DNA of 64,000 nt, from the NCBI GenBank assembly GCA_023384415.1, contig JAHDWJ010000023.1, forward strand, positions 1 through 64,000. The letters are read 5' to 3'. Numbering within the stretch: position 1 is the stretch's first letter; the number at the start of each line of letters is the position of its first letter. The notes beneath the pieces were generated by a model, which was given only the letters and a program-made list of their open reading frames with translations, was not told the DNA's origin and did not search any database. The position numbers and the translations under genes were made by a program. Below are positions 17,088 through 25,479 of this stretch, one piece after another. Source of the DNA: Anaerolineae bacterium (GTDB lineage Bacteria > Chloroflexota > Anaerolineae > Promineifilales > Promineifilaceae).

Positions 17088-17663
17088 TTAGCGCTTAAAG
17101 AGCAGCCGCTTCCTCTGTTGGCGGCGTTGGTACAGCCAGATCATAAACAAAGCCAGTAAAACAACGGCTAAACCAGCTAGAAGGGGCAGAAGCAGGGCCA
17201 GGACTGACATAAACAGGGCAATGATGTCCTCCAAAATAGAGACGGCCCAATTGCCTGTACCGGCGGTTGTGGCCGTCACAGCCGGACGGACAGCCGTTTT
17301 CCCGGCATGAACTGTACCCGCCAGAAGCAGCCCAGCTAGCAGGGCAATAGCCGGATTCAAATCAGTAATCACATTGGCATTGGCGGCAAATAACACCGCC
17401 CCGGCGGCCGGCCGAACAAAGGTCTGAATAAGATCGTTCACCGTATCGGCGGCTGGGATTTTGTCAACGGTCACTTCAATAATGAGCAGAACAACCAGAA
17501 TGGCAATAGCCCACCCACTGCCAATCATATTATACGGCTCAGCCAGGTCCAACCATTTCAGACGGGCCGCAACGGCTACCAACAACAGCGGAATATAGGC
17601 GTTTAGCCCTGCGCTGCCCGCCAACCCAAAAGCGGTACTGATACCGGCTATGGCTTCGATCAT
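17088..17663 (-). CDS. DUF4126 domain membrane protein
   Basis: A 191-aa protein with four to five hydrophobic helices and the DUF4126 pattern 'AFGLAGSAGLNAYIPLL', 'LLIIEVTVDKIPAADTVNDLIQTFVRPAAGA' and 'AGTVHAGKTAVRPA'. The function of the family is unknown. The C-terminus is very basic ('YQRRQQRKRLLFKR'), predicting a cytoplasmic tail. GGAGGG precedes the ATG. A terminator follows. It is first in a run of four minus-strand membrane proteins (17.1-19.5 kb). Confidence 0.85.
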   Translation of the reverse strand: MIEAIAGISTAFGLAGSAGLNAYIPLLLVAVAARLKWLDLAEPYNMIGSGWAIAILVVLLIIEVTVDKIPAADTVNDLIQTFVRPAAGAVLFAANANVITDLNPAIALLAGLLLAGTVHAGKTAVRPAVTATTAGTGNWAVSILEDIIALFMSVLALLLPLLAGLAVVLLALFMIWLYQRRQQRKRLLFKR

Positions 17664-17763
17664 AATGGTGTACCCTCCACAAACCTACGTTTAATGCCAG
17701 TCAATACGCAAATAACGACGGGGAGTTTCCTGATCTTGCGCTATACCTCTTTTTGCTGCCCTT

Positions 17764-17895
17764 TTAGCCTAACATCTCCACGATGGCATCACCATAAAAC
17801 CAACCACCAGCTAACACGGCACAACAACAACAGAGCAGCAGTACAATCAGCACAATGATAATGATGGTCCGTGAGTTACCAGATTGAGATTCCAT
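17764..17895 (-). CDS. 43-aa membrane microprotein with a Cys-Cys-Cys-Cys run
   Basis: A short gene starting 'MESQSGNSRTIIIIVLIVLL' and followed by 'LCCCCAVLAGGWFYGD'. A short polar head, a single transmembrane helix of about 20 residues, four consecutive Cys at residues 22-25, a Gly-Gly-Trp turn and an acidic tail. AGAGG lies six bases before the ATG, supporting translation. It lies about 100 bp before the DUF4126 gene and about 200 bp after another Cys-containing membrane protein (18092-18544) on the same strand. I recognise no family. The Cys run could bind metal or be lipidated, but that is speculation. Confidence 0.6.
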   Translation of the reverse strand: MESQSGNSRTIIIIVLIVLLLCCCCAVLAGGWFYGDAIVEMLG

Positions 17896-18091
17896 TTTTT
17901 GCCTCTTTACAAGAATATTTGGCTTTGGGGGACCCAGAACCTGCTACAGGCAGTTATCCCTACCCCACAGAATCCCCAAGGCCGAATATTTTATGTTCTC
18001 ACCTATTGGGTTATGAAGGTACGAACAAGGTTGGTTCAATCGGCACGATTAAACCAACCTATATCGGCCAGATAAATCGTATTTGACCAGG

Positions 18092-18544
18092 TCATTTATC
18101 TTTTTGTACAAACCCCCAGATCACGCCACCAATAGCCCCGAGGATAGACCCAAAGATAATTGCGCCACAGCAGGTGCTAATGATCGTACCAACCCCCGCC
18201 GTAAGAATGGCTTCAAAGGCCAGCCCATTGATCAGGCCAACAACCATATTAACAACTGCCTGAACAATTCCGTAAACCAGACCAGCGATCAGGCCAGACA
18301 ACGCCCCACCTAAAGCTGACTGCCCCATCTCCTCTTTGCCAGGGGTGAAATAGCCATATAAGGCCCCGGTTATAACAGGAATCAAAAAACCACCACAACA
18401 AAGGGTCAAGGTGGTCAGGATACCCAGGATAGACGCAACACTGGCGGGCAGCAGTCCCACGGCGCCGTTGATAATTCCAATGACCGCATTGATAGCTGCC
18501 CCAATCGCGGCCGCTTTCATTACACTCTGCATGTTGATATTCAT
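18092..18544 (-). CDS. Glycine-rich multi-pass membrane protein of unknown function
   Basis: A 150-aa protein with four hydrophobic, Gly/Ala-rich segments ('GAAINAVIGIINGAVGLLP', 'LIPVITGALYGYF', 'GALSGLIAGLVYGIVQAVV', 'IIFGSILGAIGGVIWGFV'). Two Cys-Cys pairs ('TLTLCCGGF' and 'ISTCCGAII') sit in membrane segments. The GxxxG spacing is typical of helix packing, as in glycine-zipper or DUF-type pore-like proteins. An ideal Shine-Dalgarno sequence (AGGAGG) precedes the ATG. The function is unknown. It may be related in function to the adjacent Cys-rich microprotein, an inference from location and the shared Cys clusters only. Confidence 0.7.
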   Translation of the reverse strand: MNINMQSVMKAAAIGAAINAVIGIINGAVGLLPASVASILGILTTLTLCCGGFLIPVITGALYGYFTPGKEEMGQSALGGALSGLIAGLVYGIVQAVVNMVVGLINGLAFEAILTAGVGTIISTCCGAIIFGSILGAIGGVIWGFVQKDK

Positions 18545-18631
18545 TGTAAATTCCTCCTTAACTCAAAAGTCTGCCGATGAATAAACCTACTGCTCAGGCA
18601 GTAGGACAAACAACAAAGATGACAAGTTGGT

Positions 18632-19483
18632 TCATGTCAGACCAGGAAAGCCACTCCAGGTGCCCGTAAGCTGATAACGCACGTAAGCGATGAGGCTGAT
18701 CTGGATAATAGCCAACCCCAGGCCAATGGCTAGCGGCACCAGAGCCTGCCGCCAGGTAGCCAGACGAGCATCACGCCGCGTGGCGATGAGTAAAACCATG
18801 GTGTTAAGAGCTGTGATGGTGATAACTAACCCGGCAGCACTGGCGAGGCCCAGGACGTATAAAATGGCTGGCTGGTTACTAAAGATAAGGAGCGCGGCCG
18901 CGAGCGTCACTATCATTAAATCTACCAGCTCGCGCCATGAACCAATCGCTGGCTGCCACACCTGCACATGCCACAACGTCTGGGCCAGCGCGGGAAAAAC
19001 AAACGCCCCCATCGCCAGCCCTGTTCCCAGCCCCGTCAGCAGGCGGAGCCAGTTTTGCGGCGTATAAAGATGGGGAAAATTGGGAAAAAAATGGGAATAA
19101 GAGTTGAGGCCATCAATACCCATCAAGCCAACAAAGCCAACCAGCAGTATCATAATTTTAGGCGGCGGCAGCTGCGCCCACCGCCAACGGCCGGCCAAAA
19201 CCAACAAAACAAAAGTCACCATCACCCCAAGGTACATACCTGTACACCGGGCACAAAGGGGAAACTGCCGCCCGCCAATAGTAAAAGACCGTTCCGTAAT
19301 TCGATGACAAAAGGCATACCCGGCAATATCTGCCCCAGCCAATAACGAGGTGTGGAGCAGCCGTTCTGGGTTTGTTACGGTATAAAACCCCATGAGCAAA
19401 AGAACAGCCAGGACCACCCCGAAAGCAAACCAACGACGATTGGGCAACGGTTGCCAGAGGGACGCGAGCAAAGAGTTATTCAT
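18632..19483 (-). CDS. DUF2085 domain membrane protein
   Basis: A 283-aa protein with about six transmembrane helices. The DUF2085 motif is clear at residues about 57-85: 'FCHRITERSFTIGGRQFPLCARCTGMYLG', containing conserved His and three Cys that could bind metal. The family function is unknown. The rest is hydrophobic ('KIMILLVGFVGLMGIDGLNSYSHF'). It begins the minus-strand membrane-protein group and lies divergent from the tRNA genes. Confidence 0.85.
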   Translation of the reverse strand: MNNSLLASLWQPLPNRRWFAFGVVLAVLLLMGFYTVTNPERLLHTSLLAGADIAGYAFCHRITERSFTIGGRQFPLCARCTGMYLGVMVTFVLLVLAGRWRWAQLPPPKIMILLVGFVGLMGIDGLNSYSHFFPNFPHLYTPQNWLRLLTGLGTGLAMGAFVFPALAQTLWHVQVWQPAIGSWRELVDLMIVTLAAALLIFSNQPAILYVLGLASAAGLVITITALNTMVLLIATRRDARLATWRQALVPLAIGLGLAIIQISLIAYVRYQLTGTWSGFPGLT

Positions 19484-19653
19484 AAAAATGGTGACAGGAC
19501 GGATAAAGCAACCGCACTCTATATTATCACAAACAAATGAGACGCAAACCGTTTAACCGTTTACTGATGGATAGCAAAGAGCCGCAGGATGATTATTGTT
19601 ATACCTGTGTGGCCGTGCTCTGAGCATGACCCCGTTCTGCCGACTGGCACAAT

Positions 19654-19682
19654 TTGACAGCCTGACCCCCTTTCGATAGAAT
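19654..19682 (+). promoter_or_regulatory. Sigma-70-type promoter for tRNA-Phe
   Basis: A perfect -35 TTGACA (19654-19659), a 17-bp spacer and -10 TAGAAT (19677-19682), with the start predicted about 14-20 bp before the tRNA. Confidence 0.8.
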
Positions 19683-19702
19683 TCACCCGTCTTGAAATAA
19701 AT

Positions 19703-19775
19703 GCCGGGATAGCTCAGTTGGTAGAGCACTGCACTGAAAATGCAGGTGTCCCCAGTTCGAGTCTGGGTCCTGGCA
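19703..19775 (+). tRNA. tRNA-Phe (anticodon GAA)
   Basis: 73 nt. Acceptor GCCGGGA pairs with TCCTGGC (with one G-T), discriminator A; anticodon loop CTGAAAA reads GAA; T-loop GTTCGAGTC. CCA is not encoded. Confidence 0.97.
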
Positions 19776-19788
19776 CTAAGCAGACGGC

Positions 19789-19816
19789 TTGTAAAACAAG
19801 AAAAGTTTGCTACAAT
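19789..19816 (+). promoter_or_regulatory. Promoter for tRNA-Gly
   Basis: -35 TTGTAA (19789-19794), a 16-bp spacer and -10 TACAAT (19811-19816), directly before the tRNA-Gly gene. Confidence 0.65.
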
Positions 19817-19828
19817 TTTATACAGTTA

Positions 19829-19900
19829 GCGGGTGTAGTTCAGCGGTAGAACGTCTCCTTGCCAAGGAGAAGGCCGTGAGTTCGAATCTCATCGCCCGCT
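19829..19900 (+). tRNA. tRNA-Gly (anticodon GCC)
   Basis: 72 nt. Acceptor GCGGGTG pairs with CGCCCGC, discriminator T; anticodon loop TTGCCAA reads GCC; T-loop GTTCGAATC. Confidence 0.97.
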
Positions 19901-19908
19901 CTTAACAG

Positions 19909-19936
19909 AAAAGCAGGCCAAAAGCCTGCTTTTCCT
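19909..19936 (+). terminator. Terminator after tRNA-Gly
   Basis: AAAAGCAGGC pairs with GCCTGCTTTT (five-base loop). It lies between tRNA-Gly and tRNA-Cys, so Cys must be made by read-through or from an unseen start. Confidence 0.8.
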
Positions 19937-19941
19937 TTCCC

Positions 19942-20013
<72 letters not shown>

Positions 20014-20016
20014 TGT

Positions 20017-20047
20017 AAAGCTCTGGATAAAACCAGAGCTTTTTTTG
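20017..20047 (+). terminator. Terminator after tRNA-Cys
   Basis: AAAGCTCTGG pairs with CCAGAGCTTT and is followed by a run of T. It also separates the tRNA group from the convergent ABC ATPase gene. Confidence 0.85.
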
Positions 20048-21100
20048 TTAGTTAACGGCTCGCTCACCCACAAAACAGCTTAATGGATGGTCATATTGAA
20101 ATGAAACGAGAACGGAAGTGCCAACGGGCAGGTTGAGGGTGTGGGGCTGCCAGCTCTGCACCACAACTCCATCGGTCAGGGCGATGCGATACAGGTGGGC
20201 GATGCCCATAAATTGGCGTGAGAGGATGTGTCCGTTGCCGTGGGCTGCGGCCGCAAGCGCAAGATCATCTGGGCGTAGGGCTAACTCTACCTGGCTTCCT
20301 TCCCTTAAGAGAATTGTTTGGGGCAGTATCCCCAATAACGTCTCTATACCTCGGCTGCTCACGGTGCCGGGTAAGAAGCTCGTTTCCCCCACAAAAGAAG
20401 CGACAAAACGGCTTTTGGGTTGGTGGAACAATATTTCCGGGGTATCTATTTGTTCAATACACCCTTCATTCATCACCGCAACTTTATCGCCAATAAACAA
20501 TGCCTCTTCCTGATCATGGGTAACAAAAATAGCCGTTGCCCCTGTCTCTTTAAGCAAAGAACGCACTTCACCACGCACCTGCTTGCGTAAGGTGTAATCC
20601 AGGTTAGAAAATGGTTCATCTAATAAAAGGATAACTGGTTCAGGTGCCAGGGCGCGGGCCAGGGCCACCCGCTGCTGCTGCCCACCAGAAAGCTCATGGG
20701 GCATTGTTTCACCCAGGCCAGCTAACCCAACAAAGGCTAACATATCTTGGGTACGCTGGATTGCGGCCGCACCCCGGCCTAATCCAAAGGCCACATTTTG
20801 GGCTACCGTGAGATGGGGGAAAATCGCATAATCCTGAAACACCATGCCCACACGTCGCTTTTCCGGCGGGAGATGCCACCCTTCATCAGCTACTAATTGA
20901 GAAGCAATTTCGATGCGGCCGCGATCTAATGTTTCAAACCCGGCAATTGTCCGCAGCGTGGTTGTCTTGCCACATCCGCTAGGACCTACCAAAGCTAAAA
21001 TTTCGCCCGCCGCCACCTGAAAATGGACATTCCTTACCACCATCTTTCCGGCAAAAGATTTATACAAACCCTGACACACCACCTTTTTATCTACACCCAT
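20048..21100 (-). CDS. ABC transporter ATP-binding protein, FbpC/PotA-type (ferric iron or similar)
   Basis: A 350-aa importer ATPase. Walker A 'GPSGCGKTTTLR', Q-loop 'MVFQDYAIFPHLTVAQNVAFGL', signature 'LSGGQQQRVALARAL', Walker B 'VILLLDEPFSNLD', H-loop 'IFVTHDQEEAL'. The C-terminal third is a TOBE domain ('LALRPDDLALAAAAHGNG'). The aromatic 'F' start of the nucleotide domain and the layout fit FbpC/CysA/PotA-type importers. No permease or binding protein adjoins it. It is divergent from a DtxR-family metal regulator, favouring a metal substrate such as iron or manganese (inference). Confidence 0.88.
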   Translation of the reverse strand: MGVDKKVVCQGLYKSFAGKMVVRNVHFQVAAGEILALVGPSGCGKTTTLRTIAGFETLDRGRIEIASQLVADEGWHLPPEKRRVGMVFQDYAIFPHLTVAQNVAFGLGRGAAAIQRTQDMLAFVGLAGLGETMPHELSGGQQQRVALARALAPEPVILLLDEPFSNLDYTLRKQVRGEVRSLLKETGATAIFVTHDQEEALFIGDKVAVMNEGCIEQIDTPEILFHQPKSRFVASFVGETSFLPGTVSSRGIETLLGILPQTILLREGSQVELALRPDDLALAAAAHGNGHILSRQFMGIAHLYRIALTDGVVVQSWQPHTLNLPVGTSVLVSFQYDHPLSCFVGERAVN

Positions 21101-21127
21101 ACCCTTCCCCTTGTTAAGCAGTCACTT

Positions 21128-21176
21128 AAACAAATACCAAATTTGTTTGATCACCTGAATCCGTTTAAGATATGAT
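21128..21176. promoter_or_regulatory. Candidate divergent operator and promoter (ABC ATPase / DtxR regulator)
   Basis: AAACAAAT (21128-21135) and ATTTGTTT (21141-21148) form a perfect inverted repeat with a five-base spacer. A possible plus-strand promoter overlaps it: TTGATC (21147-21152), 18 bp, TATGAT (21171-21176). The rest of the 21101-21413 intergenic space holds no gene. The position between a metal regulator and an importer ATPase suggests autoregulated metal control (inference). Confidence 0.45.
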
Positions 21177-21413
21177 AATCCTATTATTTGCTAACAAATC
21201 CAAAAACCAAACCAGAAACAAGGGAACTCTGGGAACTTCCACCCTTCAGCCCTTGTCTTCGTAGGCAGCACCATAAGCGCGACATGCCATGATAGATGAA
21301 AATTTCTTAACCACCAATGACCCAGATAGACATAGATTTCCCTTTTATTTTCTCTATGGTTCTTTTGATCTATGCTCCTATCATCCGTGGCCAGTTTCGA
21401 AGGAGCAACAGTT

Positions 21414-22073
21414 ATGACGCCCAGTGCGGCCATGCGTGAATATCTGGCAGAAATTTATCGTTTGCAAGAAGATTCACCAACCGTTAATACCACCAGCCTG
21501 GCAGAACGCCTCAATGTCTCTGCTCCGGCTATTCCACGCATGTTACGCCGTCTAAAAACCATCGGCTATGTTAAACATGTTCCTTATCAGGGGGTTGAGT
21601 TGACCGAATTAGGCCGCCAGGAAGCTCTACGCGAAATTCGTCGCCACCGCATCCTGGAAGTATTCCTGGTCAAGGTAATGGGGTTTACCTGGGATGAAGC
21701 CCATGAACATGCTGATTCATTAGGCCAGGGACTGAATGATGAATTGACCGAGCGCATGGCCCAAATGGCTCAGAACCCCACCCGCTGCCCCCATGGCGAA
21801 CCTATCCCAGACATCAACGGCCAGATGCAAAACCCAGATGATATGAGCTTAATGAATCTTGGTGTGGGTTTTAAGGGGACGATCAGTCGGGTACGTACCC
21901 ACGAACCGGAAAAGCTCAAATATTTCGCTTCGTTAGGAATCTTTCCGAATATCCCATTTGAAATTACCGGGCGTGCCCCATTTAATGGCCCTATGCGACT
22001 TCGTCTGGGTCGAGATGAAGTTGTTTTAGGCATGGAGTTGGTCAAAGCGTTGTGGGTTTCCCCTGCTGCCTGA
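21414..22073 (+). CDS. DtxR/MntR-family metal-dependent transcriptional regulator
   Basis: A 219-aa regulator. An N-terminal winged helix ('MREYLAEIYRLQEDSPTVNTTSLAERLNVSAPAIPRMLRRL') is followed by the dimer/metal domain with 'RRHRILEVFLVKVMGFTWDEAHEHAD', which carries the His/Glu metal ligands, and 'TRCPHGEPIPD'. The C-terminal part resembles the FeoA/SH3-like domain ('GFKGTISRVRTHEPEKLKYFASLGI'). AAGGAG lies nine bases before the ATG at 21414, favoured over a start at 21372. It likely senses Fe or Mn and controls metal uptake, perhaps the divergent ABC ATPase. Confidence 0.92.
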   Translation: MTPSAAMREYLAEIYRLQEDSPTVNTTSLAERLNVSAPAIPRMLRRLKTIGYVKHVPYQGVELTELGRQEALREIRRHRILEVFLVKVMGFTWDEAHEHADSLGQGLNDELTERMAQMAQNPTRCPHGEPIPDINGQMQNPDDMSLMNLGVGFKGTISRVRTHEPEKLKYFASLGIFPNIPFEITGRAPFNGPMRLRLGRDEVVLGMELVKALWVSPAA

Positions 22074-22160
22074 TGACGGGGATGGAAGGCAAAGGGGTGA
22101 CGATTTGGATCAGTGTCTGTAATATATGGCAATCCGTTCTTTGTTTCTGGCTTACCCAGG

Positions 22161-22844
22161 TTAAGGAAATAAACGCCGTGTTTTTATTTCAGTAATCGCA
22201 TCATCCCGATACCCATATAATTTAGCTGGCCGCCCCTCTCCATCTCGCTTCATTTGACCTGTTTCCTGCAAAATCTCTGCAGCCAAAATTTTGCGCCGAA
22301 AGTTCCGCTTATCCAACCTTTCATCTAAAATAATTTCATACGCTTTTTGTAGTTCCGATAAGGTAAACAAATCGGGCAAGAGGCGAAAACCAACGGTCGT
22401 ATATTCCAACTTGTACCGTAAGCGAGTCAGAGCATATTGAACAATTTCCTCATGGTCAAATGCCAACGGGGGCAGTGCATTGAGGGGGAACCAACTGGCT
22501 CTGGCTTCATCTAATTCCCGAATGGCTGCATAAGGCAGCAAAGCGAAATAAGCGACGGTGATAACACGAGAACGGGGGTCTCGGTTTGGGCTGCCAAAGG
22601 TATATAATTGCTCCAGGTACACATTTTTGACCCCGGTTTCATCGTCTAGCTTTCGTGCGGCCGCACTCTCTAATGCCTCATGCCTGTAAACAAACCCACC
22701 GGGAATCCCCCACTGGCCTAAGAACGGTTGGCGATCTCGCTGCACTAAAAGCACCTTCAGATCATCTTCCACCAGCGAAAAAATCACCACATCAACCGTC
22801 ACCGCTGGGCGATCTTCTACGGGGGGTAAAAACCCTTCACTCAT
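22161..22844 (-). CDS. Nudix-domain transcriptional regulator, NrtR-like
   Basis: A 227-aa protein. The N-terminal Nudix domain ('AVTVDVVIFSLVEDDLKVLLVQRD', 'GQWGIPGGFV') is joined to a C-terminal winged helix with 'FTLSELQKAYEIILDERLDKRNFRRKIL', the pattern of NrtR regulators of NAD metabolism and their relatives. The Nudix box reads 'EALESAAARKLDDETGV': the catalytic RE dipeptide is RK, so hydrolase activity is doubtful and ligand sensing likely. The ATG at 22844 is used because the domain starts soon after; an upstream frame adds 28 residues that cross a terminator. The target genes are not evident from the neighbours. Confidence 0.88.
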   Translation of the reverse strand: MSEGFLPPVEDRPAVTVDVVIFSLVEDDLKVLLVQRDRQPFLGQWGIPGGFVYRHEALESAAARKLDDETGVKNVYLEQLYTFGSPNRDPRSRVITVAYFALLPYAAIRELDEARASWFPLNALPPLAFDHEEIVQYALTRLRYKLEYTTVGFRLLPDLFTLSELQKAYEIILDERLDKRNFRRKILAAEILQETGQMKRDGEGRPAKLYGYRDDAITEIKTRRLFP

Positions 22845-22871
22845 AATGCTTAACCTTACATCAGAACAAAT

Positions 22872-22903
22872 AAAAAAGTCCCTCGCCATACAGCCAGGGA
22901 CTT
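22872..22903 (-). terminator. Terminator after the CpaB-like gene
   Basis: AAGTCCCT (22876-22883) pairs with AGGGACTT (22896-22903); on the minus strand the stem is followed by a T run. Confidence 0.8.
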
Positions 22904-22989
22904 GATAATTACCTGAGGGTTGGCACACCTTTTATGCCTCTGGCGGCCATAGATCATCTTATGTGTACTTTACCCAGACCCGGCCCATT

Positions 22990-24159
22990 TTACGGCAGCA
23001 AATCAGATTCAGATCGGCTTGGCACACTCGGTATTGGCACCCAAAATATAGAGGGATATTCACGGAATTCACCCTGTTCAGGTATGGTTATACCGCTCTG
23101 CTCCACCATTTGGGGCAGGCTAACACTGGTTGTTACATAGACTGTCTGATCCCCTTGTGAACGCAGGGTCAAATGAATTTGCATCCCTATTTCTAATGCC
23201 CATTTTAAGGACAGGGCATCTTGGGCTGTCATACTCAGAATGATCAGGTCTGGCTCTTGTTCCTGGCGTGCCGGGAATGGGGTCGGAGTCGGCAAGGGAG
23301 AATTGGGGTTATATGTGCCAATATTGGCATCATCACCGCGCACCAGTACCCGGGGGTCCGTCCATGTGCCTATCCAGAGTACTTCCGCTTGCTGGATAGT
23401 CAACTGGGTAACTTGTCGAGTCACTCGTGTAGTTGAGGATGGGATAATGAGACTAATCGTGCTAATCTCGGGGATAAAGGTTAAGCGGCCGCTGACAGTA
23501 TCGGGAAAGAAGAAGTATTCGCCATTGAGCAAGGCTTCGGGATTAACCAGTTGCAACTTGTTAGGCAGTGGGCTTTGGAACTCCTCATCTACCTGCTGCA
23601 AAGTAAGTGACATCATAACATCCACCCGATCACCAGGGCGCATAGCATAGCCTATGCCGGTAAACTTATCTATAGGAAAAGCAACCGCTACATTCCCCCG
23701 TGGGATGTACAAGGCCAGGTCCGAACCAAAGGAGGTTATATCGGTACTGTTGAGGGCCAGCATGGAGCTGAGAATTGCCTGACCGGGAGCTACCTCTGTG
23801 CTAATAATGCGGCCTATCAATTCATCTGGGTTGCTAAATGTATAATTGGCTCTTACTGCTACGTTATCTTCAGGCCGAAATTCTACCTGAAGCAGCCCCT
23901 CTGTTATACGATCTCCTGGCTGCAAGCGCACTCGGGCCACCAAGACTTCAACAAATTGCATAGCCGGGGTGGGCGTAGGCGTCGGCAGGGCAGGTTCTAT
24001 TTGGGAAGAATCCCCTGCACCAGGGGATGAATCAGGCAAGCCGGCATTGTTATTTCCACTCAGCAGGGAAAGCCCACCCAGGTTGGTCACAACCAAAACG
24101 ACCGCTACAGCCGCAACCAATAAGACTAAAAAAAGTAGAAGGAAAATTCGTAAACGCAT
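22990..24159 (-). CDS. CpaB/RcpC-like Flp pilus assembly protein (SAF domain), copy 2
   Basis: A 389-aa protein: an N-terminal transmembrane segment ('LRIFLLLFLVLLVAAVAVVLVV'), a Ser/Pro linker, then an SAF domain ('FVEVLVARVRLQPGDRITEGLLQVEFRPED') and an RcpC-type domain ('VAVAFPIDKFTGIGYAMRPGDRVDVMMSL'). CpaB/RcpC proteins help assemble Flp/Tad pili. ATG at 24159 with AAAGGA seven bases upstream; a TTG two codons earlier is unlikely. A paralogue lies immediately upstream (24208-25350), and a terminator follows. No other tad genes are seen. Confidence 0.85.
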   Translation of the reverse strand: MRLRIFLLLFLVLLVAAVAVVLVVTNLGGLSLLSGNNNAGLPDSSPGAGDSSQIEPALPTPTPTPAMQFVEVLVARVRLQPGDRITEGLLQVEFRPEDNVAVRANYTFSNPDELIGRIISTEVAPGQAILSSMLALNSTDITSFGSDLALYIPRGNVAVAFPIDKFTGIGYAMRPGDRVDVMMSLTLQQVDEEFQSPLPNKLQLVNPEALLNGEYFFFPDTVSGRLTFIPEISTISLIIPSSTTRVTRQVTQLTIQQAEVLWIGTWTDPRVLVRGDDANIGTYNPNSPLPTPTPFPARQEQEPDLIILSMTAQDALSLKWALEIGMQIHLTLRSQGDQTVYVTTSVSLPQMVEQSGITIPEQGEFREYPSIFWVPIPSVPSRSESDLLP

Positions 24160-24207
24160 GGTCAAATCCTTTCTAACAGGAAGGCTGTCAGTAATCGTTT
24201 ACCCTGA

Positions 24208-25350
24208 CTATTCACCACCGGGTGAGCTGCCATCTGTACCAGCTGTACTATCGGTATCGTCCTCATTGATTCGTAGCGGGCCAAAAGTGATGTAATTAAA
24301 GTCAGGAGGAATGGCCACACCAAATCGTTCTAACAAGTAGACCAAATCAACGTTAGTGACTTGATACAACTGACCATCATTAATTCCTCGCAGAGCAAAA
24401 TCCACATCCGCATTATGCTCGATGGCATATTTAAGGAGAAGCAGTTGCTGTGGTGGCAAGGCGATCACGAGAACATCAGGGACTCGCGGGGTTGGAGTTA
24501 GCGTTACTTCCACCCCCTCTGGAGTTGGCGTAACCTGGGACGGATCAGGTGTTGTTGTTGGCTGAGCTGGTAATCCGGGTGGTTCCCATGACCCAACCTG
24601 AATCACTTTAGCATTCTGAATGATAAAGGAAACGGGTACAGGTTGTGGGGAAGATGATGGACTCAAGAGGGCAGTATCCCCATTATCTAAGACCTCAAAA
24701 CGGCCAAACGGGTCTACAACGATAATGGTGCGATCACCTTCTTCGTTGGTTAGAAAAAACGCGGCCGCGTTAGGCAGTAGGGTCTGGAACTGTTCATCCA
24801 ATTCGAAAAAAATCATGGAGAACATAATATCAATGGTATCACCGGCGGCCAGACCATAAGCAACACTAGAAAGGCGATCCATAGGAATCGCCATCGCTTC
24901 AAAGCCAGGAGGAATGAGAGAGGATGGACCGTAATCTTCTCGGCCAATGGTACGTGGATCACCAACAAGCATATCGCGGGTAAGGGTTTGACCCTGAAAA
25001 ATATCGGTGCGGGCATACAAACCGATAGCTTCGTTAATGTCTGTAATAACATTTGTGCCGACATCGGAAGCCTGCCGCATCTCCACCGCTAATTCTGAAG
25101 GGGTCATTTGCCAGCCACGCGGAACCGTTTGCATGGAAATAACAACTTCCACCAACTGCAACTGATCTACAGGGATGGTAACAATTAACGGGGGTGGGGT
25201 TCCCTCAGCCTCTGAACTGTCCGAGGGGATAGGAGTAGCTGCAGCTGTGCCGCCGCCATCCCCTTGTGTCAAATAGACAACGATGAGGACAGAGAGCAAG
25301 CAGAGGGCAACAAGAACTATAACAAGGGCAAGAGTGCGACGACCTCTCAT
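24208..25350 (-). CDS. CpaB/RcpC-like Flp pilus assembly protein (SAF domain), copy 1
   Basis: A 380-aa protein with the same plan as its downstream neighbour: a membrane anchor ('LALVIVLVALCLLSVLIVVYL'), an SAF domain ('LVEVVISMQTVPRGWQMTPSELAVEM'; 'GLYARTDIFQGQTLTRDMLVGD') and an RcpC-like domain ('AMAIPMDRLSSVAYGLAAGDTIDIMFSM'). A Pro/Thr-rich linker precedes 'DVLVIALPPQQLLLLKYAIEHNADVDFALR', shared in outline with the other copy. The two genes are 48 bp apart in one operon, so they look like a diverged tandem duplication whose products may form one complex. AAAGGG precedes the ATG. Confidence 0.85.
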   Translation of the reverse strand: MRGRRTLALVIVLVALCLLSVLIVVYLTQGDGGGTAAATPIPSDSSEAEGTPPPLIVTIPVDQLQLVEVVISMQTVPRGWQMTPSELAVEMRQASDVGTNVITDINEAIGLYARTDIFQGQTLTRDMLVGDPRTIGREDYGPSSLIPPGFEAMAIPMDRLSSVAYGLAAGDTIDIMFSMIFFELDEQFQTLLPNAAAFFLTNEEGDRTIIVVDPFGRFEVLDNGDTALLSPSSSPQPVPVSFIIQNAKVIQVGSWEPPGLPAQPTTTPDPSQVTPTPEGVEVTLTPTPRVPDVLVIALPPQQLLLLKYAIEHNADVDFALRGINDGQLYQVTNVDLVYLLERFGVAIPPDFNYITFGPLRINEDDTDSTAGTDGSSPGGE

Positions 25351-25479
25351 AGACGTATTCCCTTTCTAACGCTGGTTATATGGACAATCAGCGGAATAGA
25401 TGACCTCTTGGTGTCACAATGCCACTAAGTGTACGACTGGATAAATAATATGTCAAGTCAGCACCTATAATAGCATGGT

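Noticed and set aside
17871..18086. Plus-strand open frame of about 70 codons in the 17.9-18.1 kb space
   Set aside because: It overlaps the start of the 43-aa minus-strand gene, has no good ribosome-binding site and resembles nothing.
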